64,000 bases of DNA from Strobilurus pachycystidiatus. Its lineage: Eukaryota; Basidiomycota; Agaricomycetes; Agaricales; Physalacriaceae. This document shows, piece after piece, positions 48,161 to 58,814 of this stretch. The notes under the pieces are model-generated. The model was not told the DNA's origin and did not search any database. It was given only the letters and a program-made list of their open reading frames with translations. The stretch lies in the NCBI GenBank assembly GCA_019915135.1, contig JAHLMK010000001.1, positions 868,001 to 932,000 of the forward strand, read 5' to 3'. Numbering within the stretch: the stretch's first letter is position 1; each line of letters begins with the position of its first letter. The position numbers were made by a program, and so were the translations under genes.

Positions 48161-48947
48161 TTACGCTTGGATGTCTACGTTGCTGTCTACCAGCTTGGTC
48201 TTGCCGTCCAAGTGCGCTGTATCCCCGTACTTTACCAGTTTGGCTGTGCTATTCCCGCCAACACCTGTAGTTATCTCTATCGTCGTCACAGAACAGTTCC
48301 AGCACCTCCACAGGCCCCCGCCGGTGTCCGGACCGTCCGACCATGTCATCTTCTTATGCGCCAATAGACTCTTGACCAGAGTGCTAATGAAGCCGCCATG
48401 GGACACCACCAGGGCATGACGCACAGCTTCCGCTCCAGGCTGAGAGGTCGTGGCCGTGAGCAGTCTGTCCCACCAATCCAATGCTCGCTTCGTAAAGGCC
48501 TGACTCGATTCCGCTGTCGGGTCTGAATTGATGTTGACGGCAGCCCGCTTCTGCGTGTACGTCTTGCCTTGCAAGACACCTAGATGCTGCGTGTCATCAG
48601 CTGACAGTGCCTTTGCAGCGGCCATTGCTCTACGCCATACCCGCTCTCGCAACTCGGCTTCGTAATGGATCGCAACGCCCGAGTGGTGCGCCATGATCAG
48701 CTCAGCTGTCTGCAATCTCGTTACATCCGTCCTTCAGGCGCAGCAGGACTGATCTTACCTTGGCAGCCCGGCTCAGATCGCTCGAGAAGGCCACAGTGAA
48801 CTCGACCTCCTTCAATGCATACGCCACCAGTTTCGCCTGGTCTACGCCTGCGTCATTCAACAACGTGTCCAGCTGCCCCTGGACTATCTCCTGTCTATTG
48901 GCGTCTGTTTCTCCGTGGCGTACCACGTAGATCTTCGTGACGGTCAT
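48161..48947 (-). CDS. Histidine phosphatase (phosphoglycerate-mutase-like)
   Basis: Branch-1 histidine phosphatase, phosphohistidine chemistry on a small phosphate ester; substrate not predictable. Exons 48947-48759, 48709-48641 and 48586-48161 give 684 nt, 227 aa. The catalytic loop is IYVVRHGETDANRQEIVQGQ, with His at residue 10. The second core motif is VVSHGGFISTL. The intron 48587-48640 (54 nt) has no stop and keeps frame if retained, but removing it restores the family-typical LRERHLGVLQGKTY. The length fits TIGAR/cof-type fungal members. It is divergent from the split tRNA-Tyr locus, whose 5' half begins 52 bp upstream of its start codon. Confidence 0.88.
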
Positions 48948-49008
48948 TGCCAAGATGTACGGCTCCAATCTGATCAGAATGATCAGACGGAAAAACCCAC
49001 CGACCTTA

Positions 49009-49088
49009 CAGGGCTTTTAAATATTGTTGACCAAATGCGGTCGATCGCCGAAAGAAATCGAAAAATGCGAGAAATTCAATAAATTCAT
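49009..49088 (+). repeat. Left terminal inverted repeat of the MITE
   Basis: 80 bp complementary to 49652-49731; the segment around GGTCGATCGCC is itself partly palindromic. Confidence 0.9.
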
Positions 49089-49651
49089 CCACTGCTTACC
49101 ACCACTATCTTCGACATTCAGGACGCGTGATTGCGGCTTAGATGCCTCGAGGCTATGTCTGGGTGCAGCTTGAGCAGTCTTGTTTCCCGGTTTTCTCATG
49201 ATCTATACCTCTGGACTGCTATCGTGGCCAATGCGACACATGAGCACTAATACTGGCTCATTCCCTCCGCGACTATCTGAGGACTCGCCCATGAATTCTG
49301 CAAGCATTTTAGAGGTATTATGGCACACGGAGAGAGATTGAATGGAGCTGTGGTGCGTGCTCGAGTCCGATACATCTTTTCACATTCTGAAAACACCCGC
49401 TGGCATACCCACAGCGCCTCTGCGACCTCAGTAAACCAATTTACGATGTCAATGAGTCTACTCCGAGCTGGCCAGTGCATTGTGGTGGCCTCAAAAAATC
49501 TAAATACGACGGAAGTAGAACAACGCGCGTCGTGGACATTCACTCTCTTCAGAACCCCCACCGGCCTTCCCTGTGCCACGTAACCCTCTAGTATCTCCGT
49601 ACAACTATCCACCACATGTATTGTAGCAATACACGACGAGCTCTCGCCAGA

Positions 49652-49731
49652 ATGAATTTATTGAATATCTCGCATTTTTCGATTTCTTTTGGCGATCGAC
49701 CGCATTCGGTCAACAATATTTAAAAGCCCTG
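49652..49731 (-). repeat. Right terminal inverted repeat of the MITE
   Basis: Inverted copy of 49009-49088, differing at only a few positions. Its outer edge abuts position 8 of the tRNA. Confidence 0.9.
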
Positions 49732-49810
49732 TAGCTCAGTTGGAAGAGCGCAAGACTGTAATGGATACCCTGTCATCTTGATGTCGCCTGTTCGAGCCAG
49801 GCAGGTCGGA

Positions 49811-50283
49811 CTGCAAGGGCAAGGCAAGCAATGCTTTCGTTTTGTGTTCATATCTTTTTCAACGTTCATTGTTTTGTGCCCAGGGCGGCCAGGCTCACCA
49901 GTGTCCAGACTCCACTGACCAGTGCACAGTGCTTCAAGCCGAGAGATAGTTCCCCTCGCTTGCAAGTCCGAGACTCAGTGTGGCGCAAGTGGCCACCTTC
50001 AGGGCACCGTGACGCCGCTTAGCTGGTTTATCACGCCCGTTTTGCTGCTTTATTATATATGAGTCTTGTCTACAAGATATACATAGATGAAATTGTGAAA
50101 GACGGTGTGGACGAAATCTTGTCTACATTTTGTAGACGACTTTGACGCATCACATGCCCATGGCCGACGCTGCAGGGACACTGCCTTGTGATGACCCAGG
50201 TATACCGCCGCGCCATGTAGGCCAAAAGAATGCATATGATGTTATATAGGCGCCTAGTGTTCATATCGTCTGGCAGTAATTGA
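49811..50283. other. Intergenic
   Basis: Flank of the tRNA-Tyr and 3' region of GTR1. A small inverted element (CTTGTCTACAAGATA at about 50068, TCTTGTCTACATTTTGTAGAC at about 50118) suggests hairpins. No gene seen. Confidence 0.45.
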
Positions 50284-51289
50284 TCAAAGGGTATCGCCTT
50301 GCAATGCCTCGAACCTCTTCCTCGCCATGCGCACATTGAGTCTGATCGCCGCCGTCTCGACGTGCGGGTCATGTGCGACGACGAGGACGTACGTATTCCG
50401 CGTCATCTCGTCCAGCACGGCCGTAAAGTCTGGCAGCTCAAGTTCCAGTGTGTGGAACTCTTCGCGCACCCGCGTGCAGGAGTGCTTGAACGCTTTGATG
50501 AGCTCAGACGTGCGCTCATAGCGCGTGGGGGGCATATCGCCGGCGGCGTCGTCTTGGTACGAGGTTGCGATGACGAGGAAGGTTGTGCGCTCAAAGAGCA
50601 CTACTTCGGAGGCGCTGCATATCTGGGCAAAGGTGCGGAGATGCTTTGTCAAGACGGCAGCGTTGGGAATAAGGGTATGGACGATGCTCGACCAGGCCTT
50701 GTGGATATTAGCAGAGATTGCAGGCAATGATGGCGATTATAGCGAACCTTGTAGAGCGACTCGTCGTATATGCTTGTCCCAAATACAGTGGCCGGTGCGT
50801 CGCCGGCGGCAGCGACGAGCTCTTTGCGCTTCTTCTCAAAGACGTCGGGCGAATTCTTGACGAGATCCATCTTGTGGACGAGCAGGAACACGCCTGCATC
50901 CTTGCTGTATGTCCCTAGGCCGTCGAGGCAGTCCCTGAAGTACTCGAGGTCCTTGTTCATCTCCGCCGCCTCGACATCGAACACATAGATCATCACGCCG
51001 ACGTGCTGGAAAATCGTCGAGCGCTGCGTCGTCAGATAGCCATCCATGAACGCGTCCTGGCCGCCGCAGTCCCACAGGTTCAGTATCAGGTCGCCCAGAA
51101 AGCGCACGTGGTTCTGCTCGACGTCGATGGTGGCGCCGAGGCGGGCGGTCATCGAGGCGGGATTATTGGAAAATATGAGCGAGCGCATCGAGGTCTTGCC
51201 GCTCCCGGAGGCGCCCATCAGGAGGACCTGTAGTGTTCCATGTTAATTGAGCGAATTGTGCGCAGTGCTGACGCAACCTTCTTCTTCAT
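50284..51289 (-). CDS. GTR1: Rag-family GTPase Gtr1 (TORC1 amino-acid signalling)
   Basis: RagA/B orthologue that pairs with Gtr2 on the vacuole to activate TORC1. Exons 51289-51278, 51227-50748 and 50697-50284 give 906 nt, 301 aa (yeast Gtr1 is 310). The first coding exon is only 12 nt (MKKK). Next come VLLMGASGSGKTSMRSLIFS (P-loop), LGATIDVEQNHVRFLGDLIL, LWDCGGQDAFMDGYL and the HKMDL base contact. The C-terminal roadblock half (KAWSSIVHTLIPNAAVL, LCSASEVVLFERTTFLVI) is complete. The final stop is TGA at 50284. Confidence 0.93.
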
Positions 51290-51432
51290 CGTGTCTTCAT
51301 GCGATCGTGACGGTGGTAAAAGGGTAAGAGGTGTTGACACCCATAAGGACCCACTCGGCATCTTTCTGCCGACGAAATAACGTTCAATTGTTCTGGCGGT
51401 GTTCTCGTCTTCGTACAACGTCCAAAATGTAA

Positions 51433-53115
51433 TTACATTACATTACACTCAATAGGCATGGTGGGGAACCAAGACTGCTTTGCCTGAGACCTAAGCTTGT
51501 CAATCACCTCCTCCACTTCATCCAAAGGCTCGGTATGGTAATGAGCGCGGACGACCTTCTTGGCAAACAGATCCAGTGAAGCCACCAGTGAGCTACGGGG
51601 GCCGTAGGGCCGGTGAGGACTTGATGAGTAGTAACGTGTAAGTCTCTGGAGCATGTATCCAAAGCAAGGTGACGTACCAGCGATACCATTGCCGACAAAG
51701 TCAAGGGCGTTGAATGTCATCGTCTCTTCGGAGACACCGATCTGCATCGTGTGAGTAGATCCACTAGAAGACAGAGAACGGAGCGCCTACCACTACGGCC
51801 TTTGCATTTGAGGGGAAGTTAAGGCCGTTCCAACGAAGAGCGGACGATGCAAATCGGAAGGCTACAAATTGGAGGTTGTAAGTGTGGTGTCAGATATAAA
51901 GGCCAGGGAAGGCTTACTCTGACTCGTGACAGCAAAATCAATAGTGATATCGACGTCAGCTTCTGGCTGTCCAGTTCCTTCTTGAGCGTCACAAGGTCTA
52001 CGACCTTGTCCGCACCGAGTGCGAGAGCAAGCTTACGCGCCTCCGGCTTGATGTCAACGGCGTAGACTAGGCGGACATCAGCACAAGACATCATATAGAT
52101 GGCATCGTGATTTACCAGTCGCACCATAGTACTTAGCGTATTGAAGCGCCAGGGCACCGACGCCGCCAATACCGAACATGGGCACTGTGAATTTGGTACC
52201 TTCTTTAATCTAAAGATGTCGCCAATCAGCACCAGCTTGAGTTATAGGGATGGATCGTGACAGACACCGGCGACGTTGTACACTGCGTTATGTGCAGTTA
52301 CTCCTGTATCCGCTGCGATAGCAGCTTCAGGCTCAGAGACCCCCTCAGGCTTGAGAGACGGTTAGCCTTCCTTGAATTCGCGTCGAGTCGAAAGTACATA
52401 CAACGGATACGAACTGGTTCTCAGCGACAATGACATAGTCGGCATAGCCGCCGTCACGTCCAACGCCGTCGATGTTGGAGATGGCGGGCAGCCCCATGAC
52501 ACCGTGGACACACGGTGTAATCACCTCAATACTGTACAGCTTCTCGAGTCATGCCTTGTGCTGGTCAACGCCTTCTCCGAGCCTCAGCTAAGATTCTAGT
52601 GTTGATTTCAATTTGATTGCGGAAGACGCATTACTTGACCGGTCTGCCACAAAATTCGTGGCCCATGATGAAAGTACGCGGGTCTTCAGACGCACCGGAA
52701 CTGAAGACGCACCGGAACTAAAGACGCACCAGAGCTAAAGACGCACCAGAAAGGATAGTAACGCCAGAGTGGCATACTGGAAAGCAAGGTGTTCAAATCA
52801 GCAGAAGAGCCCAGCTGAATGGGTTTCACGAACCACCACTAGCAGCAACCTTGAGCAAAATGACTGCCTTCGAGCAACACAGAAGCACTGGCGCCAGAGT
52901 CCAGCGCGCTGCCAGTAGTGTGTCAGCGTAGTCTACTCAGTAGGTCAATTTAAGAATTCAGCGACTCACCGAACCATCACTGAATGTTGAGCAGGTGGAT
53001 TTCTTCTGTGCCAGTGCAGCTCGAAGTCCCTGAATGCGGACCGCGCCCAAGCAGAATGCGCAACGTCAGACAGATCTCGAGATTTGAGAGTGATGAATCT
53101 GATGGTGAAGAGCGT
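51433..53115 (-). pseudogene. Broken zinc-type alcohol dehydrogenase (MDR family)
   Basis: Minus-strand pieces give a medium-chain dehydrogenase: CHSGVTILS, then EDPRTFIMGHEFCGRPVK, DGGYADYVIVAENQFVSV, EAAIAADTGVTAHNAVYNVA, FTVPMFGIGGVGALALQYAK (nucleotide-binding GIGGVG), VYAVDIKPEARKLALALGAD, and a C-terminus to VEEVIDKLRSQAKQSW. Introns are recognisable. Lesions: four copies of a 17-bp unit at 52688-52755 interrupt ILSGASEDP and put a TAG in frame; one base is missing near 51944, so LDSQKL shifts before DVDITIDFAVTSQ; the N-terminal catalytic part is hardly recognisable (only an RFITLKSRDL- and VRIQ-like trace). The downstream half is well preserved, so inactivation is recent. Confidence 0.8.
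52688..52755 (+). repeat. 17-bp minisatellite, four units
   Basis: Four head-to-tail copies of AGACGCACCGGAACTGA: 52688-52704, 52705-52721, 52722-52738 and 52739-52755, the last two with substitutions. It lies inside the alcohol dehydrogenase remnant. Read on the gene's strand each unit contains GTGCGT followed by a CTTTAG or CTTCAG, that is, donor-like and acceptor-like splice signals. Confidence 0.9.
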
Positions 53116-53488
53116 GCGGTACATAGCGTGAAGTTTTCAAGACTTTGAGACAGTGGTCGAACATAAATGAACCTGATCAAGTTGCCTGCCTGAACTCGGC
53201 ACCTGCTCGGCACCTCGACCGACCCTGACCGACCTCCAAAGGCACCTTCTTTTGACCTTCGTGATTCTCGTTCAATCCAAGAAATCGTCAGCGTCTCAAA
53301 GTCAGTTTACGGAACTCCACACATTCTCTCAACAGTCTTGAAGCCCTAAATGTCTACGGCCATGCGGATGGGGCAAATCCTGTGTCTTGTGCGCCGTGAC
53401 CTGTGAATTTGATGGCAGTGCTCTACTTATTGTGTAGCTATCGAAGTCGTATTCTTAACTGCTTCTCCCAACATCATCTGGAGCCTTG
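53116..53488. other. Intergenic
   Basis: Divergent upstream region of the ADH remnant and the next plus-strand gene. Contains short CCGACC repeats near 53216-53233. No gene seen. Confidence 0.45.
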
Positions 53489-55518
53489 ATGCCACCACGA
53501 ACTCTCCCAGCGCAATTCATATACACCAAGTTGCTCATCCCCAAGCAACATGGATACCCGCTATGGATCCCAGAGCCCGACGCCAACCTTCCCATCGAAT
53601 ATCTCAAAACCGGTACCCGCATCGGTGACCTTGGAATCCTGAGCCACGATGGGGCTTTCAACTATCTGTTCAACGTCTGCACTCATGCCGACGATCCTAT
53701 CAACCTAGGAAGAACGCCGGCTGGATTCGCGCCAATGACCTACCTGAATGACACTCATGTCCGACGGATTGAAGAGATGCACCGTCCCGGCAGCTACATC
53801 AGCAGCGCGAATGTCTCCACCTTCAACGTTGCGCTGGATGCCGCCGCTGAATTGCCGTACGTGTAAAGCTCATTATCGCTGCCATCGTCTAATCAGAGCA
53901 CGTAGGGGGTTCCTAGGCGGAGGTGGAGGCATTGAGTTCAGGTGTTCCAAGTCCGAAGGCGCTATCTTAGCCCTCCCCGATGGAGGAACGAGATCAGATG
54001 CTCACAATCTCTCTCAATTTCGTGCTTACGCTGCTGCAAACGCCCACACATGGTACAGATATGTTAACGGCATCCTCGGTCGGGAGGCCACGAATGGCTC
54101 TCTCTTTTTGGTGACTGGAACTGACAAGACGTCTACATGGGGGGCAGCTTCTGTCTCGAATCCATCGACCACGAAATCTGTCTCTCTCAAATTCTTTGTA
54201 GGGAGTATTGGGGAAGCTAGCGGAAAGTTCGGGTATTCGTGGAGCAAGAGCTCAATGGCGGATGTCCGTTTGCATGATGGGACCAAGGACAAGACGTTGA
54301 ACCAGAGCGTCTTCATACGCGGATTTTCTATATCTGTACGCACAAGTACATTCGGTCAAAAGGTATTCAGCCCAGCGTATACCTCTCCGATTCTTGGACA
54401 TCCGACGGATCAGACTCCTTCCCGCTCATCGGGAACCCCGTACATCACAACTCCACTGGACGACATCGTCAATGTGCCTTACAGAAGATCCTTTTTCATC
54501 GGTGATACACCAGCGTTGGACTGGCTGGCCGAAGCTCTAGATGCAGACGAACACGGCAATATGACCGCTGCTGAGGCATCTCTTCATCCACCCCATTCAA
54601 CAATGATGTGGCATAATGGAGATGGCACCCCCGCAAGAAGGTCAGTCGTCGACAAAGGATGTTATTCGTCTTGTCACGGAAACTGACTCCCCCAACAGTG
54701 TTTCATCAATCCACAAGACACCTGCTAGTAGCATCAAGTCAGCACCTCGCAAGAAGGGTTCAAAGCTCACTCGATTCGTGACTTTGCTCGCCTTAGCTGG
54801 GGCTGGCAGGGTCAAAGGCATGGCGTCCACAGACGCTAACTCGTCATGTTCGTCTCTGACGAGCATACACGAGGACGTATCCGGACCGTACGCCAATCCG
54901 CATTTCGATGGACACAATACGACATCTCCTTACCAGACCAGAAAGACAAATGCTATACCTGTGAATCGCGGGGTATGTAGACCACTGAAAAATCATCCTC
55001 TTTTGTTGAATCTAGGCCTTGTCAGGAAGACCGCCGACACGATAGGAGGCAAGAACTGCGGGAAAATATTGCAACACACTGGCCTGCCAGTGGCAAAGCG
55101 CAGGTAAGATCGAGTTTGTCAGCCTTCATTGTCAGAATGACTCAAAGTCCCCGCTTGGACATAGACGTTCAATCCCTCGACGATCCTTAATGACTACCTT
55201 CTGAGTTTTGTGAGCTCTAAACTGTCAAGGTCGGCTTAGCCCAGTGCTGACGATTAACTTGCTTAGAACCCTTCTGCGACAGTGGCCCTCTGTCATTCAA
55301 ATGAATGGAACACTTTGGAATATGACGAGGTATGAACGACTACGGAAACACCGTCCTCGATAATAACTCGTTGAGCAGGAATGCAATATACGTGAAGACT
55401 TTGTCTTGAATAGACTGCTATCTACTCGAATGCCAACCCATGAGTATGGTACGTGTCTAGTATCGTCTGGCCGCTTTTCGGTGCATCTTACACGGCAATC
55501 TCGCTAGGCATGGGATAA
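53489..55518 (+). CDS. Orphan basidiomycete protein, 7-exon model
   Basis: Exons 53489-53856, 53906-54640, 54699-55089, 55165-55209, 55267-55329, 55379-55448 and 55508-55518 close in phase (1683 nt, 560 aa). It starts MPPRTLPAQFIYTKLLIPKQ, with HGYPLWIPEP and GTRIGDLGILSHDGAFNYLF, an N-terminal pattern of uncharacterised Agaricomycete proteins. A Gly-rich GFLGGGGGIEF opens exon 2, followed by beta-rich sequence. A hydrophobic VTLLALAGAG lies after a basic KKGSKLTRF. The first two introns are firm. The third donor (GTGGCA) is weak and was chosen only because it lets the tail read FNPSTILNDYLLSFNPSATV to THEYGMG; otherwise the protein stops at 55107. No function is offered. Confidence 0.6.
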
Positions 55519-55721
55519 TTTCAAGATTGAATCTGAAGTCAGTGTGCATGGATGTGATACAGTACCCACGAGTTGTGCAATGCAGTCCAAGTACCCTTCA
55601 GTCTTTGGAGCTGTCATGGAGTGTCCTACCTATCGGAGGCATCTTGGGGATAGTGTACAAACTTTTAGTCCATTTCTATCAGAATACACCTTTGAATTTC
55701 ACTTCTTGGCCTTTTTCTTCA

Positions 55722-56405
<684 letters not shown>

Positions 56406-56769
56406 CGATGAGCAGGTTAAGTGAGGGTCAAGAGTTGAGCTGATGTACCCGTCGCAGCCCGCCTCCGATGCACCGCCACAGATGCTTGAGCCCGCCCAGC
56501 TCATTGTCAAGTGTAAACTAGTAAATCATGGTACTCGGTATGGACAGTATTCCGAGTATGTACTGATACAACTCTCTAATCTACACCATGGTATTCTAGT
56601 ATTTCTACCAGTACAGATGAAACGAACATGCCCCCGAAAGAACTGGTACGGGATAATAATGATATAAAGGAAGGTGATACTTACTGATAGTTGTTACAGT
56701 CATGAAGATCGTGAAGAATGTCGTCCATGTGAGCGCATATATGTGGCGCATTCAGCGAGTTCGCCACCT
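56406..56769. other. Intergenic
   Basis: Upstream of RIB4. Contains several near-repeats of GTACTCGGTATG and CCGAGTATGTAC around 56530-56565. No gene seen. Confidence 0.4.
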
Positions 56770-57607
56770 TCAATTCGTCGTCGCGATGTTCTTGCTGACA
56801 GCACCCTTCTTGCCTTCTGCAGTCGATACTTCAGCCAGCTCCTTGGCCATATCCTCATTCTCTGACGACGCTGAAGGCTTTGGGCCTGCATGATGAAGGC
56901 GTCACAGGGGACGGAGGAACCGCACGTTTGCACGAGGGAGTGACGGGAAACGGGAGATTGGTCCGTGATGAGGAAACGAGAGGGATGTTCTGCATCTGGG
57001 ACGTGGCTGGAAGATTCTGCTTCTGTGACGCGACAAGAGGCGGCTGCGTATCCTTCTTGGGAGGAGGAGGAGGAGAGTCTTCTTTCTGAGACGAGGAGGA
57101 AGACGGAGGCTTTCTGAGACGAGGAGGAAGACGGAGGAACGAGATGCTTCTGCGAAGCCAAGAGCAGTGAAAGAGCGATCTGCTGAGAAAGAACAAGCGG
57201 AATGACAGCGCTTCTGTCCGCGCGAGGCTTGGGAGAACTGGAGGCGTAGCGAACAGTGAGCCCACGCGTTTTCTCTTTCTGGATGAAGCATGGGCTATGC
57301 TTGAGCTTGGGTTTCTGAGGCCGCCTGCGACGCCACGGGACAGTCAAGAGGTGCAATGAAGATGTTCCGACAGCAGGAGCCTGCAGTGCCGGACAAGAGG
57401 TAACGGAAGCAGAAACAGAAAGGCGCGTCTCGACGCGGGCAGAGTTGATGGTGAGGGTTTCAGGGCCTCCTTGGGCACATTCCGAGGGCTTCCAGACTTG
57501 GGCGTGTAAAAGAAGGGTGTCTCAAGCTGCGCACCATTCCGGCGTTGGATGACGAGCCTGTTGGGGGTTGTTGTTGCGCTGGAGGCTCTGGAGGACGCGA
57601 GAGACAT
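56770..57607 (-). pseudogene. Ser/Pro-rich low-complexity gene, frame disrupted
   Basis: A clear start (MSLASSRASSATTTPNRLVI, then ETPFFYTPKSGSPRN) and a clear end (SSENEDMAKELAEVSTAEGK to IATTN, stop at 56772-56770) lie in different frames of the same strand. Between them the coding signal passes through GLTVRYASSSPKPRADRSAV and KHLVPPSSSSSQK, then EDSPPPPPKKDTQPPLVASQ in another frame. A perfect 28-bp tandem duplication at 57082-57137 falls exactly at that frame change; removing one copy would make SSSSSQK run into EDSPPPPPKK. Other frame changes (near 57490 and 56895) might be unrecognised introns. So the gene is either recently broken or an allele with an expansion. No domain is recognised. 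Confidence 0.5.
57082..57137 (+). repeat. Perfect 28-bp tandem duplication
   Basis: Two identical copies, 57082-57109 and 57110-57137, beginning CTTTCTGAGACGAGG. 28 is not a multiple of three, so the duplication shifts the Ser/Pro-rich frame it sits in. Confidence 0.92.
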
Positions 57608-57857
57608 AATTCTGCGGGCGAGTCAGTCAAATGACGCGTCAAACTTGAAGGCCATTACCGTGAATGAGGGAGCACAGGTGGGGGGATGAAAGGGCAGCGC
57701 GTAATGGTGGCCACAAGACAAGAAGAGAGATGTGGCGTCATTGCGTCAACCAAGACACATCTCTGTACGGTACATCTGAGGCATATGCCATGCAGACTCT
57801 GCTTTTTCAAAAGTGAGTTTATGATACAGTATATATTGTACAACATCCGGAGCAAGC

Positions 57858-58814
57858 CTAATATGCAATGGTAACTATCTTATCGTGGTAGTCACCCCAT
57901 CTCCTTGTCACGGCGTCCACGATAAAGTGTGCTACATCTTTCCTCGCAATGGTGTACCCAGTGAGATCCCCTTCGCCGACTCTATACGCAGGCTTGTGTG
58001 CCTTCTTGCCTTGACCCTTCTCTGCCATATCCGCTTTGGACTCGCCGTCCGTTAAGAACGCCGGGCGGACAACCAGGAGATTCTTCAGAGACCCCGGTGC
58101 TGGAAGCCCGTCTCTCCGCATCCAGTCTTTCCCCATGATCTCCTCGTCGGGCTCTCCGTCGTCCTGGGTGTTCCAAGGCCACCCGGTGCAATGCGAGACC
58201 AGGCGCTCGGCGCCGACTTTGTCTTTGTGGGGCGCAGCGAGGGCGTAGGCGTAGAACGGCTTCATGAGACAAGGAAGGGCCTCGTGAGAGGTGCGGGTGA
58301 GGCCACTGGAGGAGATGGTGACGAGTTTCGGGGAGGCTATAGGTGGGATGGTGCAGAGGAGGTTAAGCAGGCATTGCGTGACGAGGTTGGGAGGCGTCAG
58401 GACGATTCCCTTGAGTGGGTGGAAGGTTGGTGTGCCGCCTGGGGGTACAAGTCAGATTGAGAGTTTCGGCGGTAGAAAGATGATCAACGTACCGACTGTG
58501 AACAAAACAATGTCGACCTTTCCATGTGCTGATGCAGCATCCCATGAGGTTTGGATGTCCTCTTGTTTGAGCGCGTCGCCTCTAACTAAGATAGCCTTCC
58601 CAGACGTAATAAAGGGTTTGATTTCAGCATTGCCGTCAAATATGGAAGGGGAACGAAGCAGGAAGGTGACGGTTGCACCGAGTCCTGAGGTTGTCAGTAC
58701 GATTCTGTACGGAGACTCGAGATCTGCCGTACCTAGTAGTCGGACTGCAGAGTGGTACCCGATGTTGCGCGAGCCGCCCAAGACGAGGACGTTCTGATAT
58801 CCGGTAGTGGACAT
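57858..58814 (-). CDS. NAD(P)-binding (atypical SDR, NmrA/epimerase-like) protein
   Basis: Exons 58814-58733, 58684-58493 and 58438-57858 give 855 nt, 284 aa. The N-terminus MSTTGYQNVLVLGGSRNIGY holds a Rossmann GGSRNIG loop in place of the canonical GATG-x-G. It continues GLGATVTFLLRSPS, DIVLFTVGGTPTFHPLKG, LVTISSSGLTRTSHEAL and HKDKVGAERLV, then an insertion with GEGDLTGYTIARKDVAHFIV near the end. The ARKDVAHFIVDAV block is typical of NAD(P)-binding proteins of the PF13460 type. A Tyr-x3-Lys catalytic pair is not obvious, so it may bind NAD(P) without classical SDR catalysis. Substrate unknown; cytosolic. Confidence 0.85.

Larger units (their letters stand above)
49009..49731 (+). mobile_element. 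MITE, Tc1/mariner-like, TA target duplication
   Basis: Begins CAGGGCTTTTAAATATTG and ends with its reverse complement, flanked by TA on both sides (49007-49008 and 49732-49733). The terminal inverted repeats are about 80 bp with a few mismatches. The empty site can be read exactly because the flanks reform a tRNA-Tyr gene. The interior (about 560 bp) has a 122-codon minus-strand frame at 49247-49615 with no transposase signature, so mobilisation would need an enzyme from elsewhere. The superfamily call rests on TA duplication and TIR form only. Confidence 0.9.
49000..49810 (+). tRNA. tRNA-Tyr(GTA) gene interrupted by a MITE
   Basis: The 5' acceptor strand CCGACCT is at 49000-49006 and position-8/9 TA at 49007-49008. 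The rest of the tRNA resumes at 49732 with TAGCTCAGTTGGAAGAGCGC. The anticodon stem CAAGA/TCTTG holds loop CTGTAA...A with anticodon GTA and a 13-nt intron (TGGATACCCTGTC). The T-arm is GCCTG-TTCGAGC-CAGGC. The 3' acceptor strand AGGTCGG at 49803-49809 is the perfect complement of CCGACCT, with discriminator A at 49810. A 723-bp inverted-repeat element plus one copy of the TA sits between. Box A and box B are both in the right part, so Pol III could still load, but the transcript would lack the native 5' acceptor strand. The gene is therefore presumably dead. Confidence 0.92.

Noticed and set aside
55105..55204. Alternative ends for the orphan gene at 53.5 kb (stop at 55107 or after a splice at 55204)
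   Set aside because: Both keep frame, but the downstream exons to 55518 read as coding only with the GTGGCA donor; kept as a caution, not a separate feature.
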